Assembly (NCBI RefSeq): GCF_014646375.1
Contig: NZ_BMNI01000002.1
Location: 310,001 to 374,000 of the forward strand
Length of the DNA: 64,000 nucleotides
Direction: 5' to 3'
Source: Nocardioides phosphati
GTDB lineage: Bacteria > Actinomycetota > Actinomycetes > Propionibacteriales > Nocardioidaceae
Below the pieces are notes generated by a model that ran no database searches, was not told the DNA's origin, and saw only the letters and a list, made by a program, of their open reading frames with translations. The translations under genes were made by a program, and so were the position numbers. Below, one piece after another: positions 61,877-64,000 of this stretch. Position 1 is the first letter of the stretch. Each line of letters begins with the position of its first letter.

Positions 61877-63414
61877 CGGGCAACGCCTTCCAGAACAGGA
61901 GCCTTGTCGAGCAGCGGGCCGCCCCACTTCTTCTCGAGCAGCGTCTCGAGGGCGGCGCCCACGCGGTAGACGCGGTCGTCGGCCTTCGCCGGGGCGAGCA
62001 CCTGGAAGCCGACCGGCAGGCCGTCCTCGTCGGCGAGGCCCGCGGGCACCGAGATGCCGGGGACGCCGGCGAGGTTGCTCGGGATGGTGGCGAGGTCGCC
62101 CTTGTACATCGCGAGCGGGTCGTCGAGCTTCTCCCCCAGCTTCCACGCAGTGGTCGGAGCCGTCGGGGACACGAGGACGTCGGCCTGCTCGAACGCCGCG
62201 GCGAAGTCGCGCTGGATCAGCGTGCGGACCTTCTGCGCCTGGCCGTAGTAGGCGTCGTAGTAGCCCGAGCTCAGCGCGTAGGTGCCGAGGATGATGCGGC
62301 GCTTCACCTCGTCGCCGAAGCCGGCGTCGCGGGAGGCGCGCATGACCTCCTCGGCCGACGGGTCGCCGTCGGGGGTGACCCGCAGGCCGTAGCGCATGGC
62401 GTCGAACTTGGCGAGGTTGGAGGAGGCCTCGCACGGCATGATCAGGTAGTACGCCGCGAGCGCGTGCTCGAAGCTCGGGCAGGAGACCTCGACGATCTCC
62501 GCGCCAGCGTCGCGCAGCAGCTCGAGGGACTCGTCGAAGCGGGCCATCACGCCCGGCTGCCAGCCCTCGCCCGTCGTGAGCTCCTGGATGACACCCACCT
62601 TCACGCCGGTCAGGTCACCGCTCGCACCGAGGCGGGCGGCGTCGACGACGGACGGGATCGGCTCGGAGATCGAGGTGGAGTCGAGCGGGTCGTGGCCGCC
62701 GATCAGCTCCTGCAGCAGGGCGGAGTCGAGGACCGTGCGGGTCACCGGGCCGACCTGGTCGAGCGAGTTGGCCATCGCGACGAGGCCGTAGCGCGAGATC
62801 GCGCCGTACGTCGGCTTCACGCCGACCGTGCCGGTCACGGCGCCGGGCTGGCGGATCGAGCCGCCGGTGTCGGTGCCGATCGCGAGGGGGGCCTCGAAGG
62901 CGGCGACGGCCGCGGCCGAGCCACCGCCGGAGCCGCCGGGGATCCGGTCGAGCGCCCACGGGTTGCGCGTCGGGCCGTACGCCGAGTGCTCGGTCGAGGA
63001 GCCCATGGCGAACTCGTCCATGTTGGTCTTGCCGAGGATCGGCAGACCCGCGGCCTTGAGGCGCGCGACGACGGTGGCGTCGTACGGCGGGACCCAGCCC
63101 TCGAGGATCTTCGAGCCGCACGTGGTCGGCTGGCCGATCGTCGTCAGGACGTCCTTGACCGCGATCGGGACGCCGTCGAGCGGCGACAGCAGCTCGCCCT
63201 TGGCGCGGCGCGCGTCGGAGGCGGCGGCCGCGGCGATCGCACCCTCGGCGTCGACGTGGAGGAAGGCGTGGACGCCGTTGTCGCCGGTGTCGACCTCGCT
63301 GATGCGGTCGAGGCAGGCCTGGGTCAGCGCCACGCTGGTGACGGAGCCCTCGGCCAGGAGCTCGGCGAGCTCGGCGGCGGACTTCTTGAGAAGGTCAGTC
63401 ATGTCGGGGCTCAC
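61873..63414 (-). CDS. gatA: Asp/Glu-tRNA amidotransferase subunit A
   Basis: GatA is the glutaminase subunit. The 513-residue amidase has the Ser-cisSer-Lys triad: Lys in [10 protein letters not shown] (about 85), cis-Ser and GGS loop in [14 protein letters not shown] and nucleophile Ser in [14 protein letters not shown] 63414 overlaps the gatC stop (GTGA), which favours it; ATG 63402 is an in-frame alternative. Together with GltX and the tRNA-Gln gene this supports the indirect route to Gln-tRNA. Confidence 0.96.
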   Translation of the reverse strand: MSPDMTDLLKKSAAELAELLAEGSVTSVALTQACLDRISEVDTGDNGVHAFLHVDAEGAIAAAAASDARRAKGELLSPLDGVPIAVKDVLTTIGQPTTCGSKILEGWVPPYDATVVARLKAAGLPILGKTNMDEFAMGSSTEHSAYGPTRNPWALDRIPGGSGGGSAAAVAAFEAPLAIGTDTGGSIRQPGAVTGTVGVKPTYGAISRYGLVAMANSLDQVGPVTRTVLDSALLQELIGGHDPLDSTSISEPIPSVVDAARLGASGDLTGVKVGVIQELTTGEGWQPGVMARFDESLELLRDAGAEIVEVSCPSFEHALAAYYLIMPCEASSNLAKFDAMRYGLRVTPDGDPSAEEVMRASRDAGFGDEVKRRIILGTYALSSGYYDAYYGQAQKVRTLIQRDFAAAFEQADVLVSPTAPTTAWKLGEKLDDPLAMYKGDLATIPSNLAGVPGISVPAGLADEDGLPVGFQVLAPAKADDRVYRVGAALETLLEKKWGGPLLDKAPVLEGVAR

Positions 63415-63710
63415 TGCTCGTCTCCCAGGATGCGCGGCACGCTGAACCGCTGCTGATCGGTGGCCGGCGCCATCGCGAGCGCCTCCTCGGCGGTGAGGCC
63501 GGGGGTCACGACGTCGTCGCGGAAGACGTTGGTCAGCGGGATCGGGTGCGAGGTGGCGGGCACGTCGTCGCTCACGGCGGCGCTGATCGACGCGACGGAC
63601 TCGAGGATCTTCGCCAGCTGGGGGGCGAGGTGGTCGAGCTCGGCGTCGGACAGGTCGATCCGGGCGAGATCCGCCAGGTGCGCGACCTCGTCGCGGGAGA
63701 TCTCAGGCAT
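63411..63710 (-). CDS. gatC: Asp/Glu-tRNA amidotransferase subunit C
   Basis: GatC is the small belt-like subunit that holds GatA and GatB together. The 99-residue product begins [20 protein letters not shown] and ends PRILGDEQ, typical of the family. ATG 63710 is chosen because TAGGAT (63723-63718) lies seven bases upstream; ATG 63719 overlaps that box. It is first in gatCAB. Confidence 0.95.
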   Translation of the reverse strand: MPEISRDEVAHLADLARIDLSDAELDHLAPQLAKILESVASISAAVSDDVPATSHPIPLTNVFRDDVVTPGLTAEEALAMAPATDQQRFSVPRILGDEQ

Positions 63711-63717
63711 GCGGGCC

Positions 63718-63723
63718 ATCCTA
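63718..63723 (-). promoter_or_regulatory. gatCAB -10 box, leaderless type
   Basis: TAGGAT on the minus strand lies seven bases before ATG 63710. No clear -35 box is seen. Confidence 0.4.
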
Positions 63724-63803
63724 GGCGGCACGCGCGGGGCGGCCGACCGCGGTCCCACGCCTCCCGCGATGCCTCCCCCGCTACTGTCGCGACGGAGGTG
63801 GAG

Positions 63804-64000
63804 ATGACCAACGCACCCGGGCGCGCAGCCGTCGCCGCAGCCCTGCTCACCCTGCTCACCCTGACCGCCTGTGGCAGCGGGCAGCCGACGACGCCGGCCG
63901 CGAGGAGCGCCGGCGCCGGCCCCCGCACCACCTCCGACAGCCGCGCCGACAGCCGCGCCGGAAGCCGCCCCGACAACCACGCCGGGGGCCACCGCTACCA
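63804..64000 (+). CDS. Predicted lipoprotein, 3' end outside window
   Basis: The frame starts [20 protein letters not shown] and has lipobox LTAC with the lipid-attachment residue at Cys23. A Ser/Thr/Pro/Ala-rich and then Arg/Asp/Gly-rich low-complexity linker runs to the window edge. GGAGGTGGAG precedes the ATG and TACTGT (63782-63787) may be its -10 box. The functional domain is not visible. Confidence 0.7.
   Translation, partial: MTNAPGRAAVAAALLTLLTLTACGSGQPTTPAARSAGAGPRTTSDSRADSRAGSRPDNHAGGHRY

Overview
The window is a GC-rich actinobacterial chromosome segment. Codon use, the long Lys/Ala-tailed HU protein, class III cyclases of the six-helix/HAMP type and actinobacterial promoter patterns all fit. 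The gene set looks like Nocardioides or a close relative (inference). It is core chromosome: I see no insertion sequence, prophage, CRISPR array, rRNA or origin. Its backbone follows, as I recall it, the Mycobacterium tuberculosis order gpsA - hup - leuD - leuC - IclR regulator - gltX - fumarylacetoacetase-like gene - leuB - serA - ilvC - ilvN - ilvB - gatB - gatA - gatC, with lineage-specific blocks inserted between these markers.

Layout. 0-7.5 kb: pyrE (cut by the edge), a metB-like gene, gpsA, a frameshifted plsC, hup, leuDC and a divergent IclR regulator. 7.5-19 kb: accessory block with alkylation repair (ogt, ada-alkA), a one-piece ABC transporter, two MFS exporters, a MerR-ADH-cupin operon and a lytic transglycosylase operon, ending at tRNA-Glu(CTC) and tRNA-Gln(CTG). 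19-29 kb: a metallophosphatase, a CPBP protease, gltX with its coupled neighbour, a TetR/DUF2306 pair, a thioesterase and the first membrane cyclase. 29-34 kb: biotin operon bioB-A-F-D with a divergent TetR regulator and a BioQ-like operator. 34-56 kb: branched-chain amino acid genes (cimA, ilvE, leuB, ilvC-N-B, ilvD) and serA, mixed with a kinase, a GH16 glucanase, a FrnE-like protein and an ABC exporter. 55.8-59 kb: two tandem membrane cyclases. 60-64 kb: gatCAB and the start of a lipoprotein gene.

Regulation. The branched-chain genes carry ribosome-mediated attenuation: cimA, ilvB and probably leuB are each preceded by a tiny ORF rich in Ile, Leu or Val codons, and at cimA and ilvB a terminator hairpin follows. 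These leader ORFs start at or very near the predicted transcript 5' end. The same geometry (a TANNNT-like -10 box six or seven bases before the start codon) recurs at many genes here, so leaderless mRNAs seem common. Several regulators (IclR, MerR, both TetR proteins) have clear palindromes in their own promoters. Convergent gene pairs are often separated by very long perfect or compound inverted repeats.

No stretch longer than 300 bases lacks a gene. The largest gaps (36415-36645, 41399-41634, 51294-51559) are the three leader regions. All functional calls rest on reading motifs by eye; no similarity search was run.
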